Below, piece by piece: positions 46,786-57,015 of a stretch of DNA of 64,000 nt (its first letter is position 1; every line of letters starts with the position of its first letter). The position numbers and the translations under genes were made by a program. The notes beneath the pieces were generated by a model. It was not told the origin of the DNA and ran no database searches. It saw only the letters and a program-made list of their open reading frames with translations. Where the stretch lies: contig CAXASK010002072.1 in NCBI GenBank assembly GCA_963971535.1, forward strand, positions 183,603-247,602. The letters run 5' to 3'. The DNA comes from Notolepis coatsorum (Eukaryota > Chordata > Actinopteri > Aulopiformes > Paralepididae).

Positions 46786-47235
46786 TGATTGATTGAAAAC
46801 TTTATTAACAGATTGCAGAATGGGTACAGTACAGTAGGCTACAGCTGAATTACATACAATTGTTAAGGGGATGCAGACCAGAGAAAGAATTTCGTCTTGT
46901 TTACATCAGGGTCCCCCATTTTAAATTCATCAGGACATAATATGACATACATGACATACAGATAGACAGTACTGCTACATCTATACATTTATGACATACC
47001 AGATTTGCAAATACAGTACTGTTTGTGATACAAAAAGAGTCCAGAAAAGAGAGTACATTTGACGTAGAAACTGTTGGAGGAGGTTGGGTAAGAGGGGTGG
47101 GGGATAGACTTACACTGTACAAGCAAAACTGTACATTGGAATATTGACAAAACCATACTTGGTCATTTACTGTACATTGGAGGGGGTTGATATAGCTATA
47201 AACCTGCATTCCTTTGAATATATCATTAATCAATT
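46786..47235 (-). mobile_element. LINE 3' end of the TTGATT-tailed family
   Basis: On the plus strand TTGATTGATTGATTG, AAAACTTTATTAACAGATTG and CAGAATGGGTACAGTACAG, then ACAATTGTTAAGGGGATGCA. Other copies are at 50190, 51058-52023, 52917, 54250 and 59644. The reverse complement ends ...CTTTATT-like polyadenylation sequence plus TCAA repeats, as LINE or SINE 3' tails do. No coding part is present, so the clade is unknown. Confidence 0.65.
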
Positions 47236-48197
47236 AAACTTATATTGAAATACACTATATAGCCTATACACCAACACTGAAATGACAGTGGATAAATAAA
47301 TAAGAACTAAAGCTAATCGGTGGAAATAGACTGCATTAATATTCCATAACAAGTCTTGTGTGCGCCTACGAATGAACAGTAGCCTATAGGCTTAATTATG
47401 GAATAATAAGCCATACTGCGTTCATTCATTACGCCCGCCGTAGGCTATATATATTATATGTCATTCATTCATTCATATACAGTACTGTGCGCGCGTGTGT
47501 GTGTGTCTGTGTGTGCGCGCGCGCTGCGGCAGGTGTGTACCGCGAGCTGTATATGATGCCAATACATTAAGTTTTGATGGGCGCAAGCGTGATTACAAAA
47601 CCTAGCCGCATTTCTCGGTGATGCTCTCTGATTGGCACTGACTGACGCTAGGTTTCGTAATCACGCGGCTCGCAAAGCACTTCCGCCATTCCATTTCACA
47701 CAGCTGCGTCACCAGTTGCCTATGCAGGAGCTATGGAGGCGGTGTTTTGTATGCAAATGAGCTGAACGGGAACGCACTTTAGAGTTTAAGACAGAATGCC
47801 ATTCTCCAAGCAGATATCAGATCATATAATTTGTGCGACCTTTTCAGCCACTTAAGACATATTACCAGCACGTTCAGGACTCAGAGTGTACTTGTCATAG
47901 ATTATGTCTCAGTGGTTCCAAGATAAGTCTTCCAGAATATATCTTTGAAAAAATTTCGGGAATGAGACCCATTGTGTCTCCTCCTGTAGTGTGAAAAAAC
48001 ATGCATTCTCATAAATATTACGATCAAATCTTTTTTGTACTTCAAAATATAGACCTTGATGATACATTTGAAATTGGTTTGGTTATGATCATGTTATTTA
48101 AAATTTTTCATGGTGAGGTTGACATTTTCATGGAATTGCCCATAACCAAATGTATCATGCACAAGCCAATTGGGCATGTGTACTTTACCCCAACTGC
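47236..48197. other. Unassigned interval with a palindrome and short GT/GC tract
   Basis: Contains alternating GT and GC (47491-47525), the inverted repeat at 47587-47666 and the right member (47955-47971) of a distant 17-bp inverted repeat. No gene recognised. Confidence 0.35.
47587..47666. repeat. 20-bp inverted repeat, 40-bp loop
   Basis: GCGTGATTACAAAACCTAGC (47587-47606) and GCTAGGTTTCGTAATCACGC (47647-47666) are complementary at 19 of 20 positions. Confidence 0.85.
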
Positions 48198-49169
48198 TTA
48201 ACACATTCCTGGCCAACCACGTATATATACGTTATTGGGAGCCAGCGGTTGATGGCCAAAAACGTATATATATAGAATTTGACTTGTTTATTCTTTTATT
48301 CGATTTGAATACCCTATTCAATGTCACAGAGCTGTATTTTGCCTGGAAAAGGCATATTGGTACTCCGAAGGTGCAGTACGGGCCAGATCCTGCTAGTGGC
48401 TCTGTATGGAGAATGCAGTAACCCCTGTTCCAGACCGGGTGCCACACTGAAAACGCTCCGGGCGGACTTTTCTACTAACGTGAACCTATGGCTTCACCCG
48501 ATCGCATTGAATAGTTTTCCGCCGATAGTTTCATTATGCTGTGGTGGGTTATGTCGTGGGCCAAATGGACATATGATCTACCAGATGGCAATCAAATAAT
48601 TGGAATATTCTTTTTGGAATCCGACCGGCCACAGGTAAGGACAATTTAACGTCAATTTCAGCTTGATCGTGCAAGGTTTTCATAGCCATCCCCCTGATCA
48701 GCGTATGTTGTGGTAATAACGAATGCCGTTATTGGCAATCAATTCATCAGAAACAACCCCCCCCCCCTTTCATGCATTCATGATGAAACATAATACCTAT
48801 CATTCATATGCATTTGATTCTCTAACTGTAGCGTGTGTAGGGACAAAAGCCAATGGATTTGGTATAATACCCCTTGCACCTTATAAATAGCCTCAAAGGA
48901 ATTAGCCCCGATCATTCCTAAATAACACTCATATTCAGCACGGTATAAAACGGGAATGTATGGATGGATTTTTTTTTTCTTTTTTTCATCTTGAACGGCA
49001 GGTTCATACTGTCAATGATCATGATATTGTATCCATAGCTATAATATAAAATATAGATTTAGCTCTACAAACAACGTGACGCACAGTGAAAGTTTGTAAT
49101 GGAAAGCTGGCGTTCCAGCCACATTCCAGCCACATTCCAGCCACATTCCAATGGCCGTGAATGTGTTAA
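48198..49169. mobile_element. Non-autonomous piggyBac-like element (TTAA flanks)
   Basis: TTAA at 48198-48201 and 49166-49169. Termini read CACATTCCTGGCCA on the left and, reversed, CACATTCACGGCCA on the right, matching at 12 of 14 bases. TTAA duplication with short CAC-starting inverted ends is the mark of piggyBac. The inside has AACGTATATATACGTT-like palindromes at ~48218 and ~48264 and a triple CATTCCAGCCA near the right end. There is no transposase frame. Confidence 0.6.
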
Positions 49170-49890
49170 GATAAGATAAGATAGGTGCAGCGGACCAAGG
49201 GTCTGTCTACCACCACAGAGATAGTGGGATTGAATCCAATCTGTGGTGCTTCCGGGTTGGCCGGCCGTCCATACTAACACAATTGGCAGTGTTAGAGGGT
49301 GGGAAACCCGGCGAGGGTGGGTCCTGGTCGTTGTAAACAGCGACTCCTACAGTTCGGTCGGGGCGCCTGCACAGCAAGGGAAGGATCTAAGAGAGGTAGT
49401 GTGACCTTCCACACGTTACACTCTCCCAGTGAGAGTCCGCGCTGCCAGGTGAAAAAGAAGCGGTGGGCTGGGTACACATGTGTCAGAGGAAGCATGTGAT
49501 AGTCTCCGCCCTCCCAGACCGACGGTAGGGGGCAGAATGCGCAACGACCAGGAAGGTGATTGGGAATTGGCATAACGACTAACATTGGGATGGGAGAAAA
49601 ACGGAAAAAAAGAAGGAGGAAAAAGATTAAAAAATAAAAATAAAATAAATAAATAAAGATAAGATAAGATGAGATGTCATGTGGGTGTCATAGCAGCATG
49701 GGGGAGGGGGGAGGGGAGGTACAAGTATGGGCAGGGTAAAGTAGTAGAAAGACATACATACTGTATACTGTAGGCAATCAAATTTGATCTGAATATAAAA
49801 ATCTGAGGAAAAAATAAACACTGTAAATAATAGAATTAACTCTGAATATAAAAACAAACGGAAATACAGTGTAAAAAAAGGTGCAGATGC
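49170..49890 (-). mobile_element. Rex1-like 3' UTR fragment, split by a SINE
   Basis: GATAAGATAAGATAAGAT at 49170-49182, then after the SINE GATAAGATAAGAT, GTGTCATAGCAGCATGGGG and a G-rich stretch. This matches the Rex1 tail at 13960-14060. It runs into the TG microsatellite on the right. Confidence 0.6.
49183..49656 (+). mobile_element. tRNA-derived SINE
   Basis: Flanked by a 14-bp duplication AGATAAGATAAGAT (49169-49182 and 49657-49670). The head has a pol III B-box-like GGGATTGAATCC (~49227). The body (GCCAGGTGAAAAAGAAGCGG, ACATGTGTCAGAGGAAGC, CTCCGCCCTCCCAGA) resembles a SINE type common in teleosts. A-rich tail (49596-49656) ends in AAATAAATAAA. Confidence 0.7.
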
Positions 49891-49896
49891 TTCTCT

Positions 49897-50137
<241 letters not shown>

Positions 50138-50189
50138 AAATAACCACGCAGCCAGGCCCTGTGCTGCACAGCCTTGTGATCCAAAGCCC

Positions 50190-50270
50190 AGTTTTGATTG
50201 ATTGATTGAAAACTTTATTAACAGATTGCAGAATTGGTACAATACAGTACGGCTCAATACACACAATTGT
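50190..50270 (-). mobile_element. LINE 3' end (TTGATT-tailed family)
   Basis: TTGATTGATTGATTG then AAAACTTTATTAACAGATTG and CAATACACACAATTG. It stops at TTAA (50270-50273), where other copies continue with GGGGATGCAG, so something inserted at TTAA. Confidence 0.6.
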
Positions 50271-51057
50271 TAACACTTTGAGTGCCAGCCACGAGAAACT
50301 CGTTAGTTCATGCCATGCGTTGAGTGCCAAGAACGAGAAATCTCGTTATTTAATCGTTATTTTTTTTATTATCGATTTCCATTCATTTTTCATCAATCCA
50401 GCCTCACGTTACCAGTGGGGATCTCTCTGAGCTCGAACAGGGAAAATACCGCCCCCTATCGTCTCTCCGGCTGGTATTGCACCCATTGGATTGGACTGAA
50501 TGAAATGGATGGGAAAAAGAGTCCGGAATCAACATTTTACTTGTCAGGCATGAAACCGGAGACGAAGAACCCTGACGAAGTTTGAATCCCAAAAACAGGC
50601 TTTGGGGACAGCCTTACCATTAGGACACGGGAACTACAGGTGCGACGGGTGCTTGAGCACCCCCTGCTGGCGGGGAGTGTAACTGCAAGCTGTGTCAGAA
50701 GATTTACAAAAAAAAAATAAAAAAAATCCAAAACTTTAATTTTTTTTAGTTAGCATTTTAGTGTAAGCAGTCTAAAACATGTTTTTTTTTTTAATGGTTA
50801 AAATCCACTATTTAATGATATTTTCTGTGTATCTGATCTGAGTCTGACTGTCTGTGACGCTGCAGCGCGCCGCACAGTCCAATAGTATCCAGCTGCAGAA
50901 CCCCAGAACCACCACAGTAGCGGCGCTTAGAGGCCCCGGCGGTTTTAGACCCCTCGCTTCCATTGGCTGATTTGGGTCACGTGACCGTCCCACCCAATGG
51001 CTGAATTGGAGTGTTGCACTGCGGGCATTGGCTGATTTGGGTCACGTTGCACTGCGG
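50270..51057. other. Probable piggyBac-like left end, then unassigned sequence
   Basis: TTAA followed by CACTTTGAGTGCCAGCC and a repeated GAGTGCCA..ACGAGAAA..CTCGTT motif. Insertion at TTAA inside the LINE tail suits piggyBac, but I cannot find a matching right end. The remainder has poly(A) runs (~50707-50725) and a duplicated CATTGGCTGATTTGGGTCAC at ~50960 and ~51030. No gene seen. Confidence 0.4.
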
Positions 51058-51092
<35 letters not shown>

Positions 51093-51193
51093 AACTTTAT
51101 TAACAGATTGCAGAATGGGTACACGTAACCGCCACAGGCCCTGATTGATTGATTGAAAACTTTATTAACAGATTGTAGAATGGGTACAGTGAC

Positions 51194-51225
<32 letters not shown>

Positions 51226-51261
51226 AACTTTATTAACAGATTGCAGAATGGGTACAGTGAC

Positions 51262-51297
<36 letters not shown>

Positions 51298-51333
51298 AAC
51301 TTTATTAACAGATTGTAGAATGGGTACAGTGAC

Positions 51334-51369
<36 letters not shown>

Positions 51370-51705
51370 AACTTTATTAACAGATTGTAGAATGGGTAAA
51401 GTGACCGATTGATTGATTGATTGATTGAAAACTTTATTAACAGATTGTAGAATGGGTACAGTGACCGATTGATTGATTGATTGATTGTTTGATTAATTGA
51501 TTGATTGAAAACTTTATTAACAGATTGTAGAATGGGTACAGTGACCGATTGATTGATTGATTGATTGAATGATTGATTGAAAACTTTATTAACAGATTGT
51601 AGAATGGGTACAGTGACCGATTGATTGATTGATTGATTGATTTATTGATTGATTGAAAACTTTATTAACAGATTGCAGAATGGGTACAGTGACGTCACAG
51701 GCCCG

Positions 51706-51744
<39 letters not shown>

Positions 51745-52023
51745 AACTTTATTAACAGATTGCAGAATGGGTATAGAGGTGTGATAGGTGTGATAGGTGT
51801 GATAGGTGTGATCGGTGTGATAGGTGTGATAGGTGGGATCGGTGTGATAGGTGTGATAGGTGGGATCGGTGTGATAGGTGTGATAGGTGGGATAGGTGTG
51901 AGAGGTGTGATACAGTGACCGTCACAGGCCCAGATTGATTGATTGATTGATTGAAAACTTTATTAACAGATTGCAGAATGCAGTACAGCTCAATACACAC
52001 AATTGTTAAGGGGATGCAGACCA
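51058..52023 (-). repeat. Tandem array of LINE 3' ends (~11 copies, ~60-85 bp)
   Basis: Each unit is a (TTGA)n tract of varying length, AAAACTTTATTAACAGATTG, then [CT]AGAATGGGTAC and usually AGTGACC. Core positions are about 51088, 51155, 51224, 51295, 51368, 51427, 51507, 51577, 51655, 51744 and 51953. All lie in one orientation. The last copy continues into a longer 3' end, interrupted at 52031 by a hAT element. Confidence 0.9.
51776..51912. repeat. 9-bp minisatellite
   Basis: About 15 copies of GTGATAGGT with variants GTGATCGGT and GGGATCGGT, embedded in the LINE-tail array. Confidence 0.95.
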
Positions 52024-52426
52024 TGCAGTACCAGTGGCGAATCCTTATGGAAGCCAACGGAAGCCATGCCTCCCTAATATTAAAATATGAATTAATATCA
52101 AATATGAAATATGAAAAAAAAAAAAAAAAAAAAATATAGTTTACATTCTTTTTCATCTGTGCATCTGTGTTATAATTTTTTTTTTTTTTTTAATGTCTCC
52201 CTCTTCTCCTTCTCACTCCCTCTAACACACTGTCAGCCTCACTATGCTCACTGCAGCAGGAGAGGAGGCAGATGGTAGGTCTCTTTCTCCAGGCTTCCAG
52301 CATTATAGAGTCCAAATCCGATCCTAGCCAATCAGATTCGAGCTGACTGCCACACCCTAAAAGTTTAAAACGGGGCTGAGAGGAAAAAACTCAGCATATT
52401 TTCCCCTCTGCACTCTGAACATTGTA

Positions 52427-52900
52427 TTAACCCGTAACTGTTCCCACGGGCCGAATATTGCCCCGATCCTCGCGAGATTAAATCCACGGGGACCTCTCGG
52501 CGTGCCGAAGCTTTTCCTAAATCACTTCCATCATCGAAAACGAGGGGAAAAGGTCGGCTCGCGACCCTGAAAATGTCGCGTGATTTTAAAAACGCTGTAT
52601 TAAGTGAGCCTATTATGGGATCCACGCGAGCTTTCTATCGTGGAAACATCTGGGCGTCCCGCAACTTTTACTGATTCACATGTAGCCCCTAAAATGCTTA
52701 GAAAAGGAAAACAGAAAGCGTGGAATAAACTCGCCGAAACGGAAAAGTGTCCCACGGGCACGCCGTGATTCCGATCCGCGTGAAAATATTCACGGCCATA
52801 GAGGAGACCGTGGGACACCTTTTTGCAACCGAATATGTGTCTCCAATTTGCTCCCACGCGGCGCGCAAAATCGCGCAAGGAAAAATCGGACCAAAAATTA
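52427..52900. other. CpG-rich block with nested palindrome inside the hAT element
   Basis: GTGTCCCACGG (52747-52757) pairs with CCGTGGGACAC (52808-52818). Within it GCCGTGA (52762-52768) pairs with TCACGGC (52790-52796). Base composition is unlike the A/T-rich flanks. No convincing reading frame on either strand. Confidence 0.55.
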
Positions 52901-52916
52901 ACCAATGCTCCAGCAG

Positions 52917-54025
52917 TGACCCTGATGTAAACAAGACAAACGTCTTTCTCTGGTCTGCATCCCCTTATACCAGTGGTCACCAACCCGTCGATCTTGATCG
53001 ACTAGTCGATCTTTGAGACTGTCCCTGTAGATCTTTCCATGAAAATTAAAAATTAAAAAAAAAAAAAAAAAAAACGTTTTTTTTTTTTTTAGATCTTACC
53101 CTGAGAGTCCACATTACAGTTCTACCTTTGTTTTGATGTGAAAAGTGATGCTGCACTTAGCACTGACTGAGAAAGTATACATTACAGTTCTACTTTTGTT
53201 TTGATGTGAAAATGATGCTGCACTTAGCACTGACTGCACTTAGCACTGACTGCACTTAGCACTGACTGAGAAAGTATACATTACAGTTCTACTTTTGTTT
53301 TGATGTGAAAAGTGATGCTGCACTTAGCACTGACTGCACTTAGCACTGACTGCACTTAGCACTGACTGAGAAAGTACACATTACAGTTCTACTTTTGTTT
53401 TGATCTGAAAAGTGATGCTGCACTTAGCACTGACTGAGAAAGTACACATTACAGTTCTACTTTATAAAATGCTAATTGTAAATATGTTTGTCAATGTTAA
53501 TAATATGAGAGTCCACATTACAGTTCTACTTTTGTTCTGATGTGAAAAGTGATGCTGCACTTAGCACTGACTGCACTTAGCACTGACTGCACTTAGCACT
53601 GACTGAGAAAGTATACATTACAGTTCTACTTTATAAAATGCTAATTGTAAATATGTTTGTCAATGTTAATAATATGAGAAAGTCCATATTACAGTTCTAC
53701 TTTTGTTTTGATGTGAAAAGTGATGCTGCATAAGATGACTGCACTTAGCACTGACTGAGAAAGTACATAATAGTTCTACTTTGACGTTTTAATGTTGGAC
53801 CAAAGCATTGCATGTAATTAGAATACAGGCAAATAAAAGTAATTTAGTTTAAAGTACAATCTTGGCTGTCTTTTTCTCTCAACGCTTCAATAGGTAGATC
53901 TTGCCTTCACCAAAAAAAAAAGTGATCTTGGGCTTAAAAAGGTTGGTGACCACTGCCTTATACAATTGTGTGTATTGAGCCGTACTGTATTGTACCCATT
54001 CTGCAATCTGTTAAATAAATAAAAA
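52917..54025 (+). mobile_element. LINE 3' end (TTGATT-tailed family), plus strand, split by hAT MITE
   Basis: GACCCTGATGTAAACAAGAC and TCTGGTCTGCATCCCCTTA, then after the MITE ACAATTGTGTGTATTGAGCC and CCCATTCTGCAATCTGTTAA. This is the reverse orientation of the copies at 46786 and 59644. Confidence 0.65.
52971..53955. mobile_element. hAT-type MITE (985 bp), nested
   Basis: Perfect 15-bp inverted ends CAGTGGTCACCAACC and GGTTGGTGACCACTG, and an 8-bp duplication CCTTATAC (52963-52970 and 53956-53963). The interior carries irregular direct repeats of CACTTAGCACTGACTG and ACATTACAGTTCTACTTT (53100-53780). No transposase. Confidence 0.9.
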
Positions 54026-54193
54026 GAACGTTTGACTGGCCGCCGAGCCATACTGTAGTGTACATGGTGACTGCTTGACTTAAAAAAAAAAAAAAAAAAA
54101 AATTATTAATAAAAATATTTAATAATTTTTTTTTTTATAATTTTTTTTTGGCTTCCCCTGTTATTTTACCCACGCGACGCCACTGTGCAGTAC

Positions 54194-54345
54194 TGTTACA
54201 TTTGTGACATACAGTAAATATATACAAGGGGGAGGGAACTGTACATTTATGATGAATTGAAAATGGGGGACCCTGATGTAAACAAGACGGAAGTCTTTCT
54301 CTGGTCTGCATCCCCTTAACAATTGTGTGTATTGAGCTGTACTTC
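54194..54345. mobile_element. Two abutting LINE 3' ends in opposite orientations
   Basis: 54194-~54248 completes the minus-strand copy interrupted by the hAT element (CTGTTACATTTGTGACATAC). From ~54250 a plus-strand copy follows (GAAAATGGGGGACCCTGATG to TTGTGTGTATTGAGCTGTAC). Confidence 0.55.
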
Positions 54346-54411
54346 AGATATATTTCAATTGCCTTACTTATTTACATAAGTATTTTAGGCCTACAGCAGT
54401 ATTGTACAGAC

Positions 54412-54865
54412 AGTAACTATAGAGAGTGTGCTGACCTACGGTGTGTCTGTGTGGTTCTCCAGCTGCACAAAGGCAGAGCAAGAGGCTCTACAGAGGGTGG
54501 TGAAGGCGGCAGGCAGGATCGTCGGGACTCCTCTACCAAACATCACCTCCGTCTTCACCTCCCGCTGCCTCCACCGCTCCAAGTGTATTATCAAGGACCA
54601 GTCTCACCCAGCACATCACCTCTTTCAGCTCCTTCCCCCAGGGAGGAGATACCGGTCCATACATGCCAAGAGTTCAAGATTTAAGAACAGCTTTTTCCCC
54701 CAAGCAGTCAGACTGTTAAACGCTCATTGACTGTCCCCTCACGTGCACCATGCACTTACCTGGACTTGATAATCACTGTTACCACTCATCATGCACTTTA
54801 TTTAAAATATTCTGTGTTATATGTGTTGTTCATGTATGTATATATTGTACTACAGTCTGTGGGAG
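54412..54865 (+). mobile_element. Rex1/CR1-like LINE 3' end
   Basis: Codes IESVLTYGVSVWFSSCTKAE, QRVVKAAGRIVGTPLPNI and RRYRSIHAKSSRFKNSFFPQ to a stop near 54730, the RT C terminus. About 130 bp of 3' UTR follows. It is 5'-truncated, and the tail is cut by the next LINE. Confidence 0.75.
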
Positions 54866-55415
54866 CTCCCCTGAAATTTCGCCTGTGAAACTTAACATTC
54901 AGACAAAGTCACAGAAGATTACAGACTGTATTAAGCCCAAACTGAGTAAAAGATCACGTTCTGACATTGAAGATGCAGAGGAAGCTTCATTGGAGGAAGC
55001 GCTGACAATAAGAGAGGTTGACATGAATCTAACATTACAGGCCATCAATAAGAGACTTGATAAACTGGATATGTTGGACTTGATGATGCAGGAAATTAAG
55101 AGCCTCAAAGAAAGCTTGGAGTTCGGTCAGAGACAAATTGATGAGCTGGTCAAGGATAATGCTGAGCTGAAAGGAAAGGTGGAATACATGGGAAACAAAG
55201 TAGACATAATTGAGATAGACAACAGGAAGTTGAAGGAATCTCTTCTGGATGTACAGTGTAGGTCTATGCAAGACAATTTGGTTTTTACAGGGATAGCAGA
55301 GGAGAGCAAGGACTGTGAATCAGTCATAAGGGAGTTTATGTCAGACCAGCTAAGACTGCCTAGGGACACTGTTCAGAACATCACCTTCTCTAGAGTACAC
55401 AGAATGGGAAAACCC
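54866..55415 (+). pseudogene. LINE ORF1-like protein, first part (coiled coil and start of RRM-like domain)
   Basis: Residues rich in charged heptads (DMNLTLQAINKRLDKLDMLD, QRQIDELVKDNAELKGKVEY) predict a trimerising or dimerising coiled coil. CRSMQDNLVFTGIAEES and VQNITFSRVHRMGKP then begin the RNA-binding domain of L1-type ORF1 proteins. ORF1p coats LINE RNA in the cytoplasm. The frame is cut at 55415 by another LINE and resumes at 56397. The apparent start at 54750 lies in the preceding LINE and is not real. Confidence 0.7.
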
Positions 55416-56396
55416 TTCGAGACATCGAGAGGTTTTGTTTCAGGTTTTTATCATCAATTACTAACGTCCTCATATGAAACCCTCCAACTAGACTCTGTCT
55501 GGAGGAGGGATATACCAGACCTGGAAAGTGACTTTGATTGGCAAGGAGCATGGGCAAATGTTCGACTTACATCAAGGAACCCGGACCATCAACAAATCAA
55601 TCTTAACTATATTCACAGGACATACTTGACTCCTATAAGACTGAACAGAATGGGTCTTAAACAAGACTCCAAATGCTCCCAATGTACAAATGGAGACGAA
55701 GGGACATTTATGCACATGTATTGGGACTGCCCACCAGTTAAGGCATTCTGGAAAGATGTGACCCAACAATTATCAAAACTCGTATCTTGGAATATACCAG
55801 TACACCCCTCTGTATTACTATTGAATGATGTTTTTGAGTTTGCAGTAAATCCACAGCTAAAGAGATTGGTTTTATCGGGTATCACAGTAGCTAAAAAGCT
55901 GATCGCATCACGCTGGTTTCAACCTGAAAAAATGTGCCGGAAAGTTTGGTTTCTTACATATCTCGATGTGATTTATCAAGAAATATCTACAGCAAGAATT
56001 CTGGGTCTCAATGAATCCAAAATGTCAATGTGGTTAGAAGTGGTGGAGAGAATAAAAGCTAGCTTATAATGGTAGTGTCTGGTTAGGAGCGAGGGATAAT
56101 GGAGGTACTATCCAAGGAGGGGTCCGGGAGGGGGGGGTTCGAGCTGGAGCATATGTGTGTAGGGTTTTAGATAACAGGTATTAGGGGTATATCCTGTATA
56201 AGACATTGGTATAATTGGTAATTTCGTTGGATATACACTGTATACGGTAAAGTATTATTATATATTTTTTTGCTTTCTGTTTCTGTGGTTGCATGTCATT
56301 TTAGCAATCTTAATTGTTAGTTGCATTATGTATTGTGTGTTGAGTACTGACTTTTAATAATTTTGTTTTGCAATAATAAAAAAAAAAAAAAAAAAA
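55416..56396 (+). mobile_element. 5'-truncated L1-type LINE (ORF2 C terminus, 3' UTR, poly(A)) inserted in ORF1
   Basis: Flanked by the 12-bp duplication ATGGGAAAACCC (55404-55415 and 56397-56408). Codes the ORF2 C-terminal region: HQLLTSSYETLQLDSVWRRD, YIHRTYLTPIRLNRMGLKQD, KCSQCTNGDEGTFMHMYWDC (a Cys/His-type C-terminal motif) and FWKDVTQQLSKL, to a stop at ~56069. A 3' UTR and ~20 A residues (56378-56396) follow. Reading through from ORF1 gives an accidental 439-codon chimera. Confidence 0.85.
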
Positions 56397-56790
56397 ATGG
56401 GAAAACCCTCAGGGGACAAACCACGGGCAATAGTGGCTCGTTTTGAGCATCACCAGCAGAAGGAGCTTGTCAAGGGTAGGGGCAGGGAGTTAAAGAACAC
56501 CACCTTTGGCATGAACGACCAATTTCCTCTCGAGATCAATGGAAGACGTAAGCTATTATATCCTATCATGAAAGAACATCGAAGCCTAAACAAACGTGTC
56601 AGTGGATAGACTATATATCAACAACCAACTGTTTAGGGACTCCAGTATCACTCCCTGGTTATTCTGAAACCCATTGAGACTATTGCTTTATGGTCGGTAG
56701 GCCTACTGACACTTCCTGTATTAAGCTAGGCTTGCATAAGGGTTTGGTTATAGCTCATATCAATGTGTGTAGCCTGAGAAATAAGATACA
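56397..56790 (+). pseudogene. LINE ORF1-like protein, second part, and start of ORF2
   Basis: Continues the ORF1 RNA-binding and C-terminal domains (RAIVARFEHHQQKELVKGRG, GMNDQFPLEINGRRKLLYPI) to ~56607. A one-base shift follows, with the expected end (LYINNQLFRDSSITPW) in another frame up to ~56665. At ~56735-56780 the sequence encodes GLVIAHINVCSLRNKI, which resembles the first residues of a LINE endonuclease, so this element was bicistronic and is 3'-truncated here. Confidence 0.65.
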
Positions 56791-57015
56791 ATAACTTCCT
56801 TACAATAACCATATAATATATAAATAGCCAACTAATAGGAAATAGGAGTAATTCCAGATATTGATACATACATTGATGAATACAAAAACCGGGCTAATTG
56901 TATGGCAAAACTTTTATTTTATAAACGGAAAGGTCAAAATAAACAACACATGATGTATTCTTAATCTTACTAATAGGCTACATAAAAGCCTAAGAACAGT
57001 TTAATAAACCAAAAC
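56791..57015. other. Unassigned A/T-rich interval
   Basis: No frame or repeat recognised. Confidence 0.3.

Larger units (their letters stand above)
52032..54185. mobile_element. Non-autonomous hAT element with 8-bp target duplication
   Basis: Flanked by TGCAGTAC (52024-52031 and 54186-54193). Ends are CAGTGGCGAATCC on the left and, reversed, CAGTGGCGTCGCG on the right, with GGAAGCC shared a little further in. An 8-bp duplication and CAGTGGCG ends are hAT hallmarks. It has no transposase frame. Its interior includes poly(A)/poly(T) runs, a G/C-rich palindromic block (52427-52900), a LINE 3' end and a second hAT MITE. Confidence 0.8.

Noticed and set aside
49183-49270. tRNA gene
   Set aside because: The B-box-like sequence lies in the head of a SINE with target duplication and A-rich tail.
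52600-52983. 127-codon minus-strand frame in the CpG-rich block
   Set aside because: No domain or sensible composition. It crosses the palindrome and runs into a LINE tail.
54750-56069. A real 439-residue host protein
   Set aside because: The two halves are ORF1 and ORF2 pieces of LINEs joined by an insertion with a 12-bp target duplication and poly(A).
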